This document shows, piece after piece, positions 8,834-17,204 of a stretch of 64,000 nucleotides of DNA. The notes beneath the pieces were generated by a model. The model saw only the letters and a program-made list of their open reading frames with translations, had not been told where the DNA came from and did not search any database. How positions within the stretch are numbered: the stretch's first letter is position 1; each line of letters starts with the position of its first letter. Made by a program: the position numbers and the translations under genes. Where the stretch lies: positions 183,525 to 247,524 of the forward strand of contig JASEFA010000002.1 of NCBI GenBank assembly GCA_030019365.1. Reading direction: 5' to 3'. This DNA comes from Bacillota bacterium (GTDB lineage Bacteria > Bacillota > Sulfobacillia > JACIYH01).

Positions 8834-10095
8834 TGGCTCCCACCTCCCTCACGGCCCCCGGTACCGCCCGGCGGAAAGACACGGATGGCGAAGGGATCGG
8901 GTCCCAAGTCCATCCACCGCGAACCTTCCCAGGGCAGGGCGCCTTCCGCCACCTCGAGAAGGGACGAAAGGGCCCTCTCCAGGGTGGCTGGTGTGATGTC
9001 ACGGCCTCCCAGACCCGCCACAAACCCCACCACGGTCTGCGGCCGCCCCCCGCCAGTACCCCCCTGAGGAGCAAGGGCACTTCTGGTCTCTACCAGCACG
9101 GGTCCACCCTCAGCCCCCAAGCCGGCGCTGCGGTCGAGCACCCCGATGACGGGCACGTCCGCAAGAGCTTCGCGCAGAGCCCGGAAAGGAAAGGGCCGAA
9201 AGCAGCAAATCCTGAGCACACCGACCGGTTTCCCCTGCCGGCGCAGGCCGCCGGCCACCTGGCGCGCCGTTCCCGCCGCAGAGCCCAGGACCACCAGCAC
9301 TGCGCGGGCGCCTTCCACTCCGTCTGCCTCGATCAACCCGTAGCTCCTTCCGAACAGGCGGGCGAACTCGCCCGCCACCTCCGGCCAGACGGATGTCACG
9401 GCCTCCAGAGCGCACTTCTGCTGAAACCTCATCTCGGTGAAGTCCTCTGGAGGAGTAAGGTCGTTCACGAACATGGGGCGGTCCACGTCCAACACCAGGT
9501 TGCGGGGAAGATAGCTCCCCACGAAGCGGTCGACTGCAGCCTGGTCGGGGACAAGCACGGGCTCGGTGGCGTGGGAAACGAAGAACCCGTCCATACATAC
9601 CATCGCTGGCAACAGAACCCGTTCATCCTCGCAGACCCGATAGGCCAAGACGACTAAATCGAGGCATTCCTGGGCGTTGGTCGCGTACAGTTGTACCCAA
9701 CCCGCCTCCCGCACGGACATGGCGTCTCCGTGGTCACACCACAGACTCCACGGCGAAACCAGAGCGCGATTGACCACCGGCATGACGATGGGCAGACGGC
9801 ACCCGGCCGCGACCCCTAGCACCTCGTGCATGTATGCCAGGCCCACGGAAGACGTGGCCGTTGCGGCTCTGACCCCGGTGAGCTGAGTCCCGATGACACA
9901 GGAAAGGGCGCTGTGCTCAGACTCCACCCTTACGTACCTAGCTTCGAGAGACCCCTCCAGAACCCAGCCTGCCAGCGATTCGGCGATGGGACTCTGCGGG
10001 GTGATCGGGTAGGCAGCCACGACCCGCACCCGCGCCAGGCGCAGGGCTTCGGCAGCCGCGCCGTTCCCGTCAAGCATCTTCCTGACCTGCACCAT
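8824..10095 (-). CDS. porA: 2-oxoacid:ferredoxin oxidoreductase, alpha subunit
   Basis: The 423-residue protein carries the N-terminal PorA signature GNGAAAEALRLARVRVVAAY followed by PITPQSPIAE and the substrate-side ESEHSALSCVIG. Its length suits the alpha subunit of the four-subunit PorABDG enzyme. The C-terminal transketolase-like domain is present (VLRICCFRPFPFRALREAL). The ATG follows AGGTAAGGAGC and the gene lies 12 bases after porD. The gene order gamma, delta, alpha, beta is standard for archaeal and anaerobic bacterial enzymes. It acts in the cytoplasm with ferredoxin as electron acceptor. Confidence 0.9.
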   Translation of the reverse strand: MVQVRKMLDGNGAAAEALRLARVRVVAAYPITPQSPIAESLAGWVLEGSLEARYVRVESEHSALSCVIGTQLTGVRAATATSSVGLAYMHEVLGVAAGCRLPIVMPVVNRALVSPWSLWCDHGDAMSVREAGWVQLYATNAQECLDLVVLAYRVCEDERVLLPAMVCMDGFFVSHATEPVLVPDQAAVDRFVGSYLPRNLVLDVDRPMFVNDLTPPEDFTEMRFQQKCALEAVTSVWPEVAGEFARLFGRSYGLIEADGVEGARAVLVVLGSAAGTARQVAGGLRRQGKPVGVLRICCFRPFPFRALREALADVPVIGVLDRSAGLGAEGGPVLVETRSALAPQGGTGGGRPQTVVGFVAGLGGRDITPATLERALSSLLEVAEGALPWEGSRWMDLGPDPFAIRVFPPGGTGGREGGGSQCL

Positions 10096-10107
10096 GCTCC
10101 TTACCTC

Positions 10108-10380
10108 TCACCGCTCCGGTATCATGGCGATGCAGCGCCGCGGGCAGACACGGGCGCAAATCCCACAGCCGTTGCAGTAACGGAGATCGACCCCCACTTC
10201 GTATGTCCCCCCGCTCTCGGCCACCGTTACCACCCCGGGCGGACAGTACTTGGCGCACAGCAGGCAACCGGCGCACTCAGCCGGTTCGATGCTGGGGCGA
10301 GTGCTACGCCAGGCCCCCGTTTCCCAGTTGTTGAAGCTCACCGCCACCGGACCGAGCAACCTCGGGGTGGAGCATGACAT
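10108..10380 (-). CDS. porD: 2-oxoacid:ferredoxin oxidoreductase, delta (2[4Fe-4S] ferredoxin) subunit
   Basis: This 90-residue ferredoxin-like subunit has two classical clusters: C36-x2-C39-x2-C42-x3-C46 (CAGCLLCAKYCP) and C69-x2-C72-x2-C75-x3-C79 (CNGCGICARVCP). The N-terminal 30 residues (including NNWETGAWRSTRP) match the delta subunit rather than a free ferredoxin. The ATG follows GGGAGGG. It sits three bases after the gamma-subunit gene. It wires electrons from the TPP subunit to external ferredoxin. Confidence 0.92.
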   Translation of the reverse strand: MSCSTPRLLGPVAVSFNNWETGAWRSTRPSIEPAECAGCLLCAKYCPPGVVTVAESGGTYEVGVDLRYCNGCGICARVCPRRCIAMIPER

Positions 10381-10383
10381 GGG

Positions 10384-10950
10384 TCAACCCTCCCTCGCCA
10401 GAGGGCGCGCCGCCTCGTAGCACCGCCGGGCGGCCTCCGCGTTGGCCTCTCCTCGCGGGCCCGGGAATGCGTCCATGAGGGCTGCGACCACCGCCTCCAG
10501 ACTCACCCCGCCCGTAGCCGCAAGCAGTCCCAGCATGGGGGAGTTGGGGATATCGCGGCCCAAAACCTCTCGCGCTATAGCGGAGGCGTCGGCGCAGACC
10601 AGGCGGCGGGCGCCCGGCCAGCATCCCATTGCCGAGGCACACGATTCAGGAGAACCGTTCACCACAAAGAGGGTGCCGGTAGTCGCGCCCGCATCCACCT
10701 TAACGCCGTGCCGGCTGAGGGCCAGGTCGAACACCAGCACGAAGTCCGGGCGGTAGACAAAGCACCTGCTCAGGACAGGCACCTCATCCGCCATCACGTC
10801 GGCCGATACTGGCGCCCCTCGCCGCTCGTGGCCGTAAGCGGGTATGGCCACCGCATACTTACCCTCATACAGGGCAATGGCTGCGGCGAGCACCCGGGCG
10901 CCCGTGACCACTCCTTGACCGCCCAGACCGTAAAGCTTGACCTGGATCAC
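10384..10950 (-). CDS. porG: 2-oxoacid:ferredoxin oxidoreductase, gamma subunit
   Basis: The 188-residue protein starts with IQVKLYGLGGQGVVTGARVL, the hallmark of the gamma subunit. The GTG start at 10950 lies five bases after GGAGAGG and overlaps the TGA stop of the tctA gene as GTGA, so translation of the transporter and the oxidoreductase is probably coupled. A longer frame extending upstream to 11223 runs inside tctA and is not credible. It completes the PorGDAB complex encoded by the four adjacent genes. Confidence 0.9.
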   Translation of the reverse strand: MIQVKLYGLGGQGVVTGARVLAAAIALYEGKYAVAIPAYGHERRGAPVSADVMADEVPVLSRCFVYRPDFVLVFDLALSRHGVKVDAGATTGTLFVVNGSPESCASAMGCWPGARRLVCADASAIAREVLGRDIPNSPMLGLLAATGGVSLEAVVAALMDAFPGPRGEANAEAARRCYEAARPLAREG

Positions 10951-12458
10951 AGGACCTCTCCTTCCTGATGCTGCCGTATGGTGACGGCGCTGCGCAGGCC
11001 GTACCAGACCCGGATCGCTATGACACCGGCGGATACGATCAGGAAGGCGGCTGACACGGGACGGCTGAGCAAGAAGAGGGGATTGCCCCGGCCCATGATG
11101 AGGGCCTGGCGGAAGGACTGCTCCACGATGGGCCCCAGCACCAGTCCGATTACCATAGGTATGGGCTCGAACCCGCACCGCTTCATGACAAAACCCAGCA
11201 ACCCGAAAAACAGGCAGACCCATACGTCGAAGAAGCTGTTGTTGATGCTGTACGCCCCCACCAGGGCCACTACCGCCACCACCGGCATCAAGATGCGGGG
11301 CGAAACCCTGAGCAGGGAGGCGAACACCCCCACCAGGGGCAGGTTCAGGATCAAGAGCATGACGTTACCGATGTACATGCTGGCCACCACACCCCAGAAA
11401 ATCTGGGGGTGGTTGGGAATGAGCAGCGGACCGGGCGTGATACCGTGGATCATGAGCCCGCTGAGCAGGACGGCCACCGGAGGCGAGAAAGGTATCCCCA
11501 GGGAAAGAAGGGGGATGAATGCAGCCGTGCCGGCCGCGTTGTTGGCCGCCTCCGGACCCGCCACGCCCTCGATGGCACCCTTGCCGAACTCCTCCTTCCG
11601 CCGGGATATCCCCTTCTCCAGGGCGTACGAACCCAGGGTGGCCATGGTGCCGGCCGGGCCCGGGATCAGCCCGGTCACAAAACCCACCAGAGCGCCCCGC
11701 AACCACGCACCTGCCGACCTCCCCAGCTCTCGCCGGGTGGGGTAGAGATCGCGATAGCGAACTCTGGGAACCTGTCCCACCTGGTAAGGGGAACATACCA
11801 CGGAGAACACTTCTCCCAGTCCCAGCAGTCCGATGGCCACCACCACGAACTCCAGGCCCTTTGCCAGGCCGGAAATGCCGAAGGTGAAACGGATACCCCC
11901 GCTCACGGTGTCCATGCCCACCGTTCCCATCATCAGCCCCGCGAGAATCATCAGGAATGAACGGGAGGGAGCCCCGCTGGTGATAGTACTGAGGACCACC
12001 AGGCCGAACACGGCTATGGCGAAGTACTCGGGAGGCCCAAAGCTCACGGCCAGCCGGGCAAGAGGGGGGGCGAAAAGCATCAGGCCCACCACGGCCAGGG
12101 TGCCTGCCACCCACGAACCCAGGGCGGACACGGCCAGGGCCGCTCCGGCCCTACCTCTCCTGGCCATCTGGTAGCCGTCGAGGGTGGTAACGATGGCGGG
12201 CTCCTCGCCCGGCATGTTGACAAGGATGGCTGTGGTCGAGCCGCCGTACATGGCGCCATAATAGATCCCGGCCAGCATGATTATGCCGGTGGTGGGGTCC
12301 ATTCCGAAGGTAAGGGCCAACAGCACTGCCATGGCCGTGGGGGTGCCAAAACCGGGCAACACCCCGGTCAGAGTGCCCACCAGCACTCCTACGAAGCAAG
12401 CCACCAGGTTGTGGGGAGCAAGCGCCAGACTGAATCCCGCCAGAAGGTGTCCCAGCAT
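10947..12458 (-). CDS. tctA: Tripartite tricarboxylate transporter, large membrane subunit TctA
   Basis: The 503-residue protein is a multi-spanning TctA with the conserved N-terminal motif GVLVGTLTGVLPGFGTPTAM, then the segment MLAGIYYGAMYGGSTTAILV and NMPGE, which are diagnostic of the family. About ten to twelve membrane segments are apparent. With TctB and the periplasmic binding lipoprotein TctC it imports carboxylates using an ion gradient. It is the last of the tctCBA genes in this operon and its stop overlaps the porG start. A paralogous TctA is encoded at 32227-33741. Confidence 0.93.
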   Translation of the reverse strand: MLGHLLAGFSLALAPHNLVACFVGVLVGTLTGVLPGFGTPTAMAVLLALTFGMDPTTGIIMLAGIYYGAMYGGSTTAILVNMPGEEPAIVTTLDGYQMARRGRAGAALAVSALGSWVAGTLAVVGLMLFAPPLARLAVSFGPPEYFAIAVFGLVVLSTITSGAPSRSFLMILAGLMMGTVGMDTVSGGIRFTFGISGLAKGLEFVVVAIGLLGLGEVFSVVCSPYQVGQVPRVRYRDLYPTRRELGRSAGAWLRGALVGFVTGLIPGPAGTMATLGSYALEKGISRRKEEFGKGAIEGVAGPEAANNAAGTAAFIPLLSLGIPFSPPVAVLLSGLMIHGITPGPLLIPNHPQIFWGVVASMYIGNVMLLILNLPLVGVFASLLRVSPRILMPVVAVVALVGAYSINNSFFDVWVCLFFGLLGFVMKRCGFEPIPMVIGLVLGPIVEQSFRQALIMGRGNPLFLLSRPVSAAFLIVSAGVIAIRVWYGLRSAVTIRQHQEGEVL

Positions 12459-12482
12459 GTCAAAGACGACCTCCCGATCCGC

Positions 12483-12953
12483 TCAGAATCCCCACGGCCC
12501 CAATGGAACTGGGACGCGCAACCACCAGCCCAGCACCAGCCACAGTGACGCCGACACCAGGACGCCGATTACCAGGGCACGCCCCGTACCGACCCCCGTG
12601 AGCTTGAGGAGCCCGACCCCCAGGAGCGCGGTGGGCCCCACATAGCCAAAGCGGGACATAAGGGGAATGTATGCCCCGCAGGCCGCAGCAAAAACCAAAA
12701 CGCGGCGCACACCCCGGCTGGCCTCCGGCGACGGGACCGGCTCCTTCCCCGGCGTTCGAGCGCCAGCCGCCTTCCATTCGCCCCAAGCCTGCCCGAAGCA
12801 CAGCAGCGCGAGCACGCCGGCCGCAACGGCCACCAGGAGAGGGAAGAAGCCGGTACCCGGGTGAGAGACGTTGCCCAGGTCAAGCCGGGCAGCACTCAAT
12901 CCGTAGACCCCGATACCGAGCAGTAACCCGCCCAAGAAAACCAAGGCCTCCAT
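12483..12953 (-). CDS. tctB: Tripartite tricarboxylate transporter, small membrane subunit TctB
   Basis: This hydrophobic 156-residue protein has four predicted membrane helices and the GTGFFPLLVA motif typical of TctB. I prefer the ATG at 12953 behind GGGGGGCTGGGC. A GTG at 13004 would add 17 residues without family similarity. A charged linker with PGKEPVPSPE separates the first two and last two helices. It lies between tctC and tctA, the standard order. Confidence 0.85.
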   Translation of the reverse strand: MEALVFLGGLLLGIGVYGLSAARLDLGNVSHPGTGFFPLLVAVAAGVLALLCFGQAWGEWKAAGARTPGKEPVPSPEASRGVRRVLVFAAACGAYIPLMSRFGYVGPTALLGVGLLKLTGVGTGRALVIGVLVSASLWLVLGWWLRVPVPLGPWGF

Positions 12954-13036
12954 GCCCAGCCCCCCGTCCAACCGGACTGCCCACCCCGGCCGGGGGTGCG
13001 GCACCGACCCCCGGCCGGAGAAAGGGCAGACCCGTT

Positions 13037-14077
13037 CTACTTGGGCCTCGGGATACCAAAGGTCTCAGGCGACTTCTTGGCCACACCAGCGTCCTGGAGA
13101 AGCCAGGCAGCCCTGCTAGTCCAGCCGTCCAGGTACTTGCGGGCGTCGTCGCCCACCTTGTTCACCGGGCGCAGGAACATCGTCTTGGCCTTCTTAGCCC
13201 ACTCCTCGTCGGCAAACGCTTTGTTGATACCGTCCAGCAGTGCCTTATTGACGTCACGGGGCACTCCCGCAGGGGCGAACAGGCCGAAATAGGGCCCGTA
13301 GGGCAGATAGGGCTTCATCTCCGGGAACACTTCCCCAAGGGCCGGCACGTTGGGTAGGTCGGGATGACGCTGGTTATCGAGTATGGCCAAAAGCTTCAGG
13401 GTGCCCCCCTTGTGGTGCTCGATCACGTTGGTCACCGATTCCATGGTTGCGTCCACCTGTCCTCCGATGGCGGCCATCACGGCCGGCGCCCCGCCCTGGA
13501 AGGGGACGTAAGTGAATTTGGTGCCCAGGTACTTTTCCATGACCAGACCGCTGACGTGGGCCATGGCCGCGGGTCCCGCGGTGGAAACCTGGATCTTGCC
13601 CGGGTTGGCCTTTGCTTCGTTAACGAACTGCTCCACACTGGTGAAGCGGCTGTTGGCAGGCACCGCCAGCCCCACTATCCCTTCCGCAGCGATACCGATG
13701 GGCTCGAAGTCCTTGGTGGGGCTAAGATTCACAACATCCATGACCTGCCACACCGACATGGTTTCCGAGCCGAACAGCAGGGTGTACCCGTCTTTGGGCG
13801 CCTTTGCCACATCCGAAGCGCCCACGGAACCGGCAGCGCCAGCCTGGTTGGAAACCACCCAGGTGCCGCCCAGGTACTTCTCCATGAGGGGAACGATGAC
13901 CCTGGCCTGCACGTCGGTAATGCCACCTGGCGGCCAGCCAACCACCACCTTCACCGGGTTCTGCGGCCATTTCGGCTCCTGTTTGGAAGCGCAACCTGAG
14001 CCCAGCGCCCCGACCAGCATCGCCACCGCCAGCACCGCCGCCGTCAGCAAGAACCCGATCCTCTTGTTCATGTCCAC
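13037..14077 (-). CDS. tctC: Tripartite tricarboxylate transporter binding lipoprotein TctC
   Basis: The 346-residue protein has a lipoprotein signal peptide with lysine/arginine start, hydrophobic core and lipobox LGSGC, so the mature protein begins at Cys29 and is membrane-anchored. The body has the Bug/TctC family pattern WPQNPVKVVVGWPPGGITDV and later VPFQGGAPAVMAAIGGQVD. It binds the carboxylate to be imported; the ligand is unknown. The frame starts at a GTG (14077) or ATG (14071) behind a G-rich box. The 137-base gap before the preceding gene is the largest inside this operon and might hold an internal promoter, but none was recognised. Confidence 0.92.
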   Translation of the reverse strand: MDMNKRIGFLLTAAVLAVAMLVGALGSGCASKQEPKWPQNPVKVVVGWPPGGITDVQARVIVPLMEKYLGGTWVVSNQAGAAGSVGASDVAKAPKDGYTLLFGSETMSVWQVMDVVNLSPTKDFEPIGIAAEGIVGLAVPANSRFTSVEQFVNEAKANPGKIQVSTAGPAAMAHVSGLVMEKYLGTKFTYVPFQGGAPAVMAAIGGQVDATMESVTNVIEHHKGGTLKLLAILDNQRHPDLPNVPALGEVFPEMKPYLPYGPYFGLFAPAGVPRDVNKALLDGINKAFADEEWAKKAKTMFLRPVNKVGDDARKYLDGWTSRAAWLLQDAGVAKKSPETFGIPRPK

Positions 14078-14214
14078 CCCCCACTTTCCTAATTTTCATG
14101 CTCATGGGCGTGCGGCTGCCATTCTGACAGTTCTGCCGGCCTCACCGCGCTCGCAACTGGCGGAAGGCCACTTCTTGTTCACCCCCCTTTCCGCTGCGCA
14201 CTCAAGCTAACCCC

Positions 14215-15213
14215 CTAAGCCAGGCCGAGCTTCCTGCAGGCATACGGGATGCGGGGCAGATTGGGCAAGGCAGCGCCTATCATATCTTCCAGCGAGGAGT
14301 AGGCCGATTGATCGAGAAAAGCCTGCAACTCCCGTAGCATCTCGGGAAGCGAGCCAGGCCCGTACCAGTACATGGCGGTGCAAAGCTCCACAGCCCTCGC
14401 TCCCACCATGAGGTACTCCACCACATCCAAACCACGGGTGACCCCTCCCGAACCCACCACCGGCGTCTTCAACACCCGGACCATGTCAGCGGCACACTTG
14501 ATGCCCATGGGCTTGAATACCTCTCCACACACGGCGCCCGTCCCTTCGGGATTGCCGATCCGCGGCCTGGCCGTGGCGGGATCGATGAGCATCCCACCCG
14601 GGTGAGGCGGGATGACCTGCCCGTCGGCCCCCGCCCGCTCTATGGCCAGCCCCAGGCGAGGAGAATCCCAAACGTACTCCCCCGGGTATTTCATGAACAC
14701 GGGAATCCGCACTGCCGCCTTCACTGCCCTGGTAACCTCCGCCGCCCGGTCCGGGTCCAGCGCCCAATACCTGCCGATGGGCTCGTCCTGCCCCACCAGG
14801 GGTCCCCGGTGCGGGCAGTAGATGTTCGCCTGAATGGCGTCGGCCCCCGCCTGCTCCAGCTCGCGGGCGATCACCGCATGTTCCTCCGGCGACCGGCCGG
14901 CCAGGCTGGCGATTATGAGGCACCCCTCGCCGTGCACAGCATCTTTGACCGCGCTTATCCTCTCCGCCATAACCTTGTAGCCCGGGTTGGGGAGTCCGCC
15001 GGATACAAGCAGGTACCTGTCCTTCTCGAAATACAGGTGGGGCTTGGGGTTCCCCTCCAACGGTTCGATGGTGGTAGTCTTGCTGACTATGGCTCCGAAT
15101 CCCGCCCGCGCGAAAGTGAGCATGCCCTGCTCGGACACCGTCAGGTCGGACGACCCGAGTACGAGAGGGTTCTTGAGTACGAGGCCCGCCAACCTAACCG
15201 TCAATTCCTTCAT
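14215..15213 (-). CDS. Dihydroorotate dehydrogenase-like FMN flavoprotein
   Basis: The 332-residue protein has the TIM-barrel pattern of the dihydroorotate/dihydropyrimidine dehydrogenase family: VRLAGLVLKNPLVLGSSDL at the N-terminus, a central IYCPHRGP, and the phosphate-binding end VVGSGGVTRGLDVVEYLMVG expected for FMN. The operon carries no other pyrimidine genes, so a reductase or oxidase of an unsaturated carboxylate or ring is more likely than pyrimidine synthesis. The ATG at 15213 follows GGAGG and overlaps the stop of the upstream gene by one base (TGATG). The usual DHOD catalytic Ser/Cys cannot be assigned with confidence; NIYCPH occupies the equivalent position. Confidence 0.8.
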   Translation of the reverse strand: MKELTVRLAGLVLKNPLVLGSSDLTVSEQGMLTFARAGFGAIVSKTTTIEPLEGNPKPHLYFEKDRYLLVSGGLPNPGYKVMAERISAVKDAVHGEGCLIIASLAGRSPEEHAVIARELEQAGADAIQANIYCPHRGPLVGQDEPIGRYWALDPDRAAEVTRAVKAAVRIPVFMKYPGEYVWDSPRLGLAIERAGADGQVIPPHPGGMLIDPATARPRIGNPEGTGAVCGEVFKPMGIKCAADMVRVLKTPVVGSGGVTRGLDVVEYLMVGARAVELCTAMYWYGPGSLPEMLRELQAFLDQSAYSSLEDMIGAALPNLPRIPYACRKLGLA

Positions 15214-16274
15214 CACAAGCACCTCCCGGCAAGAATCTGCTGCCACAGCTCGGCTGGTACGGAAATTCCCTCGGTCCGGTGTTTTCGCTCAGCCTGAGAC
15301 TCGATTTCTCCCGGCAGGTAGACCTCCTCCACCCCGGGGAGAGCAGGGCAGGCCTTGATGAGGCCCACCAGCTCCTCCATTCGCTGCCGGAATTCCTCCA
15401 CGGGCACGAAGGTGGCCACGTCGAGGGCCATGAGGAAATGCCCTACTCCGCCCGGCCCCGTGGTGTCCTCCAGGCCCCGGACCCGGTGAGACAACCTCGC
15501 TCCCGACAAGACCCCGCACAGGACCTCCACCACGAGGGAGAGTCCATAGCCTTTGGCGCCCCCAAACGGTAGCAGCACCCCGCGGAGGGCTCGCACGGGG
15601 TCTGTGGCCGGCCGGCCCTCCTCGTCCAGGGCCCACCCCGGTGGAATGGCCTCGCCCCTCTGCGCTGCCTGCCTTATGCGGCTCCTGCCCGCCACGCTGG
15701 TCGCCATATCCAGCACCACAGGGTCCCGGCCGGGACAGGGGATGGCCACTGCCAGCGGGTTGGTACCCAGCACAGGCCGCCTGCCGCCCCAGGGCGCCAC
15801 GGCCGCTTCCGCGTTGGAAAGGGCCACCCCCATCATATCCTGCCGGGCAGCAACCAGGGCGGGATACGCCGCTATGCCGAAGTGGGAGGAACGATGCACC
15901 ACCGCGCACGCCAGGCCCAGGTGGCGGGCCCTGGAAACACAGGCTTCCATAGCGCGGACCGCCGCCACCTGCCCCAGACCATCCCGGGCATCGACGGCCA
16001 CCGCAGCCGGGGCCAGCTCCTTCACCACCGGCCCCGCCTGCGGGTCTATGACCCCCAGGTCTAGCTTCCTGAGGAGCACCGGCAGACGCCGCACCCCATG
16101 CGAGGTTACCCCGCGCAGATCGGCAAGCACCAGGGACTCCGCCACCAGGCGGGCGCTGGCGGCAGGAACCCGGCGGGCAACCAGGGCAGCCGCCACGGCG
16201 GCCTCCAGCTCTTCCCACCTCACGCGCACGCCGGCGTTTCCGGGCTCCGATGTGGAAACGACCATGCCCAGCAC
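15213..16274 (-). CDS. LDH2/malate dehydrogenase family NAD(P)-dependent oxidoreductase (second copy)
   Basis: The 353-residue protein belongs to the LDH2 (malate/L-lactate/ureidoglycolate) dehydrogenase family, unrelated to classical Rossmann LDH. Family landmarks are SHGVRRLP (substrate histidine), SSHFGIAAYP, GTNPLAVAIP, VVLDMATSVAGRSRIR and PFGGAKGYGLSLVVE. It would oxidise a 2-hydroxyacid to a 2-oxoacid, or the reverse. A paralogue lies at 24335-25411 in the same operon, so two hydroxyacid steps or two stereochemistries are likely. It starts six bases before the end of the spacer behind the DapA-like gene and its stop overlaps the next start. Confidence 0.88.
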   Translation of the reverse strand: MLGMVVSTSEPGNAGVRVRWEELEAAVAAALVARRVPAASARLVAESLVLADLRGVTSHGVRRLPVLLRKLDLGVIDPQAGPVVKELAPAAVAVDARDGLGQVAAVRAMEACVSRARHLGLACAVVHRSSHFGIAAYPALVAARQDMMGVALSNAEAAVAPWGGRRPVLGTNPLAVAIPCPGRDPVVLDMATSVAGRSRIRQAAQRGEAIPPGWALDEEGRPATDPVRALRGVLLPFGGAKGYGLSLVVEVLCGVLSGARLSHRVRGLEDTTGPGGVGHFLMALDVATFVPVEEFRQRMEELVGLIKACPALPGVEEVYLPGEIESQAERKHRTEGISVPAELWQQILAGRCL

Positions 16275-16280
16275 TCCCGT

Positions 16281-17180
16281 CTACGGGATCAGCCCCATAT
16301 TCCGCAGGATCGACCTGAGTTGCCCGCGAGCCTCTTCCGGCAGGTCGAGCATGGGAAGGCGAACAGGCCCCGCCGCCAGGCCCACCATCTGCATGGCCGC
16401 CTTTACCGTGGCGGGTTGACCGTGAGCTGACGCGAAAAGGCGATACTCCGCCCAGCCATCGAACGCCCGGACCGCCCGGCATAGATCCCCCTCCATGGCC
16501 GCGTTATAGCACTCCAGCATTACCTGAGGCATGAAGGAGGAACTCACCGACGTGGTCCCTACCGCTCCCAGGGCGAAGCACGGAAGCATCATGACCTCCG
16601 ACCCCGAGAACACCCTGATCTTATGGCCCACCAGCCGCACGGTGGCGTCTTGTTCGGAGATGTCCCGGGTACCCTGCTTGACGCCGACCACCCGGGGTAT
16701 CTCCGCCAGGCGCGATATGAGCTTGGGGCTCAGGTTCACTCCGGCGCGGGAAGTGTTGTAAACCAGGATGCCGATGTCTGCCGCATCGGCCACCGCCCTG
16801 TAGTGGCGGACTATGCCCTCCTCCGGCCGGTGCGCGTAATAGGGCGCAGTAACCATTACCCCGTCCGCCCCGATGGAATGGGCGTAGGACGTCAGTTCGA
16901 CCGCCTCTCGGGTGTTGCTGTGGGAGGTGCAGACCACGACCGGCAGGCGGCCGGCCACGTGGTCCACGGCCGTGCGGAAAAGGAGCCTCCGTTCCTCCAT
17001 AGAGAGGGAGGAGAACTCCCCCAGACTGCCCCCGATGATCAGCCCGTGCACACCGTTAGCAATTAGGAAATCGAGGTTGCGCTTAAGGCCTTCCGTGTCC
17101 AGCTCGTAGTCGGGACGGAAGGGAGTGACCACTACCGTAAACACGCCCTGCAAACGCTTTCTCAACTCTTCCGGTTGCAC
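16281..17180 (-). CDS. DapA/N-acetylneuraminate lyase family aldolase or dehydratase
   Basis: The 299-residue protein has the DapA fold: TVVVTPFRPDYELDTEGL at the N-terminus, GGSLGEFSSLSMEER for carboxylate binding, the catalytic tyrosine in VYNTSRAG and the Schiff-base lysine in VVGVKQGTRD. Such enzymes cleave or dehydrate 2-oxo acids by way of a lysine imine. The position next to hydroxyacid dehydrogenases and a 2-oxoacid oxidoreductase suggests cleavage of a 2-oxo acid to pyruvate and an aldehyde. YNTSR differs from the YNVPSR of lysine-biosynthesis enzymes, arguing for a catabolic role. The start is a GTG behind GAGGAGGAG. Confidence 0.85.
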   Translation of the reverse strand: MQPEELRKRLQGVFTVVVTPFRPDYELDTEGLKRNLDFLIANGVHGLIIGGSLGEFSSLSMEERRLLFRTAVDHVAGRLPVVVCTSHSNTREAVELTSYAHSIGADGVMVTAPYYAHRPEEGIVRHYRAVADAADIGILVYNTSRAGVNLSPKLISRLAEIPRVVGVKQGTRDISEQDATVRLVGHKIRVFSGSEVMMLPCFALGAVGTTSVSSSFMPQVMLECYNAAMEGDLCRAVRAFDGWAEYRLFASAHGQPATVKAAMQMVGLAAGPVRLPMLDLPEEARGQLRSILRNMGLIP

Positions 17181-17204
17181 GTTAACTCCTCCTCGGTCCG
17201 GTCA

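Noticed and set aside
7307-9067. A 586-codon plus-strand open frame opposite the porB, porA and sucC genes
   Set aside because: It is arginine- and proline-rich, has no domain, and runs antisense to well-supported genes. Long opposite-strand frames are common in GC-rich DNA.
10951-11223. N-terminal extension of porG
   Set aside because: It would read through tctA in another frame and lacks gamma-subunit similarity; the GTG at 10950 has its own ribosome-binding site.
14078-14214. A second sigma-54 promoter inside the operon before tctC
   Set aside because: Sequences such as TGGCC-x-TTGC are present, but the spacing between the GG and GC elements is wrong.
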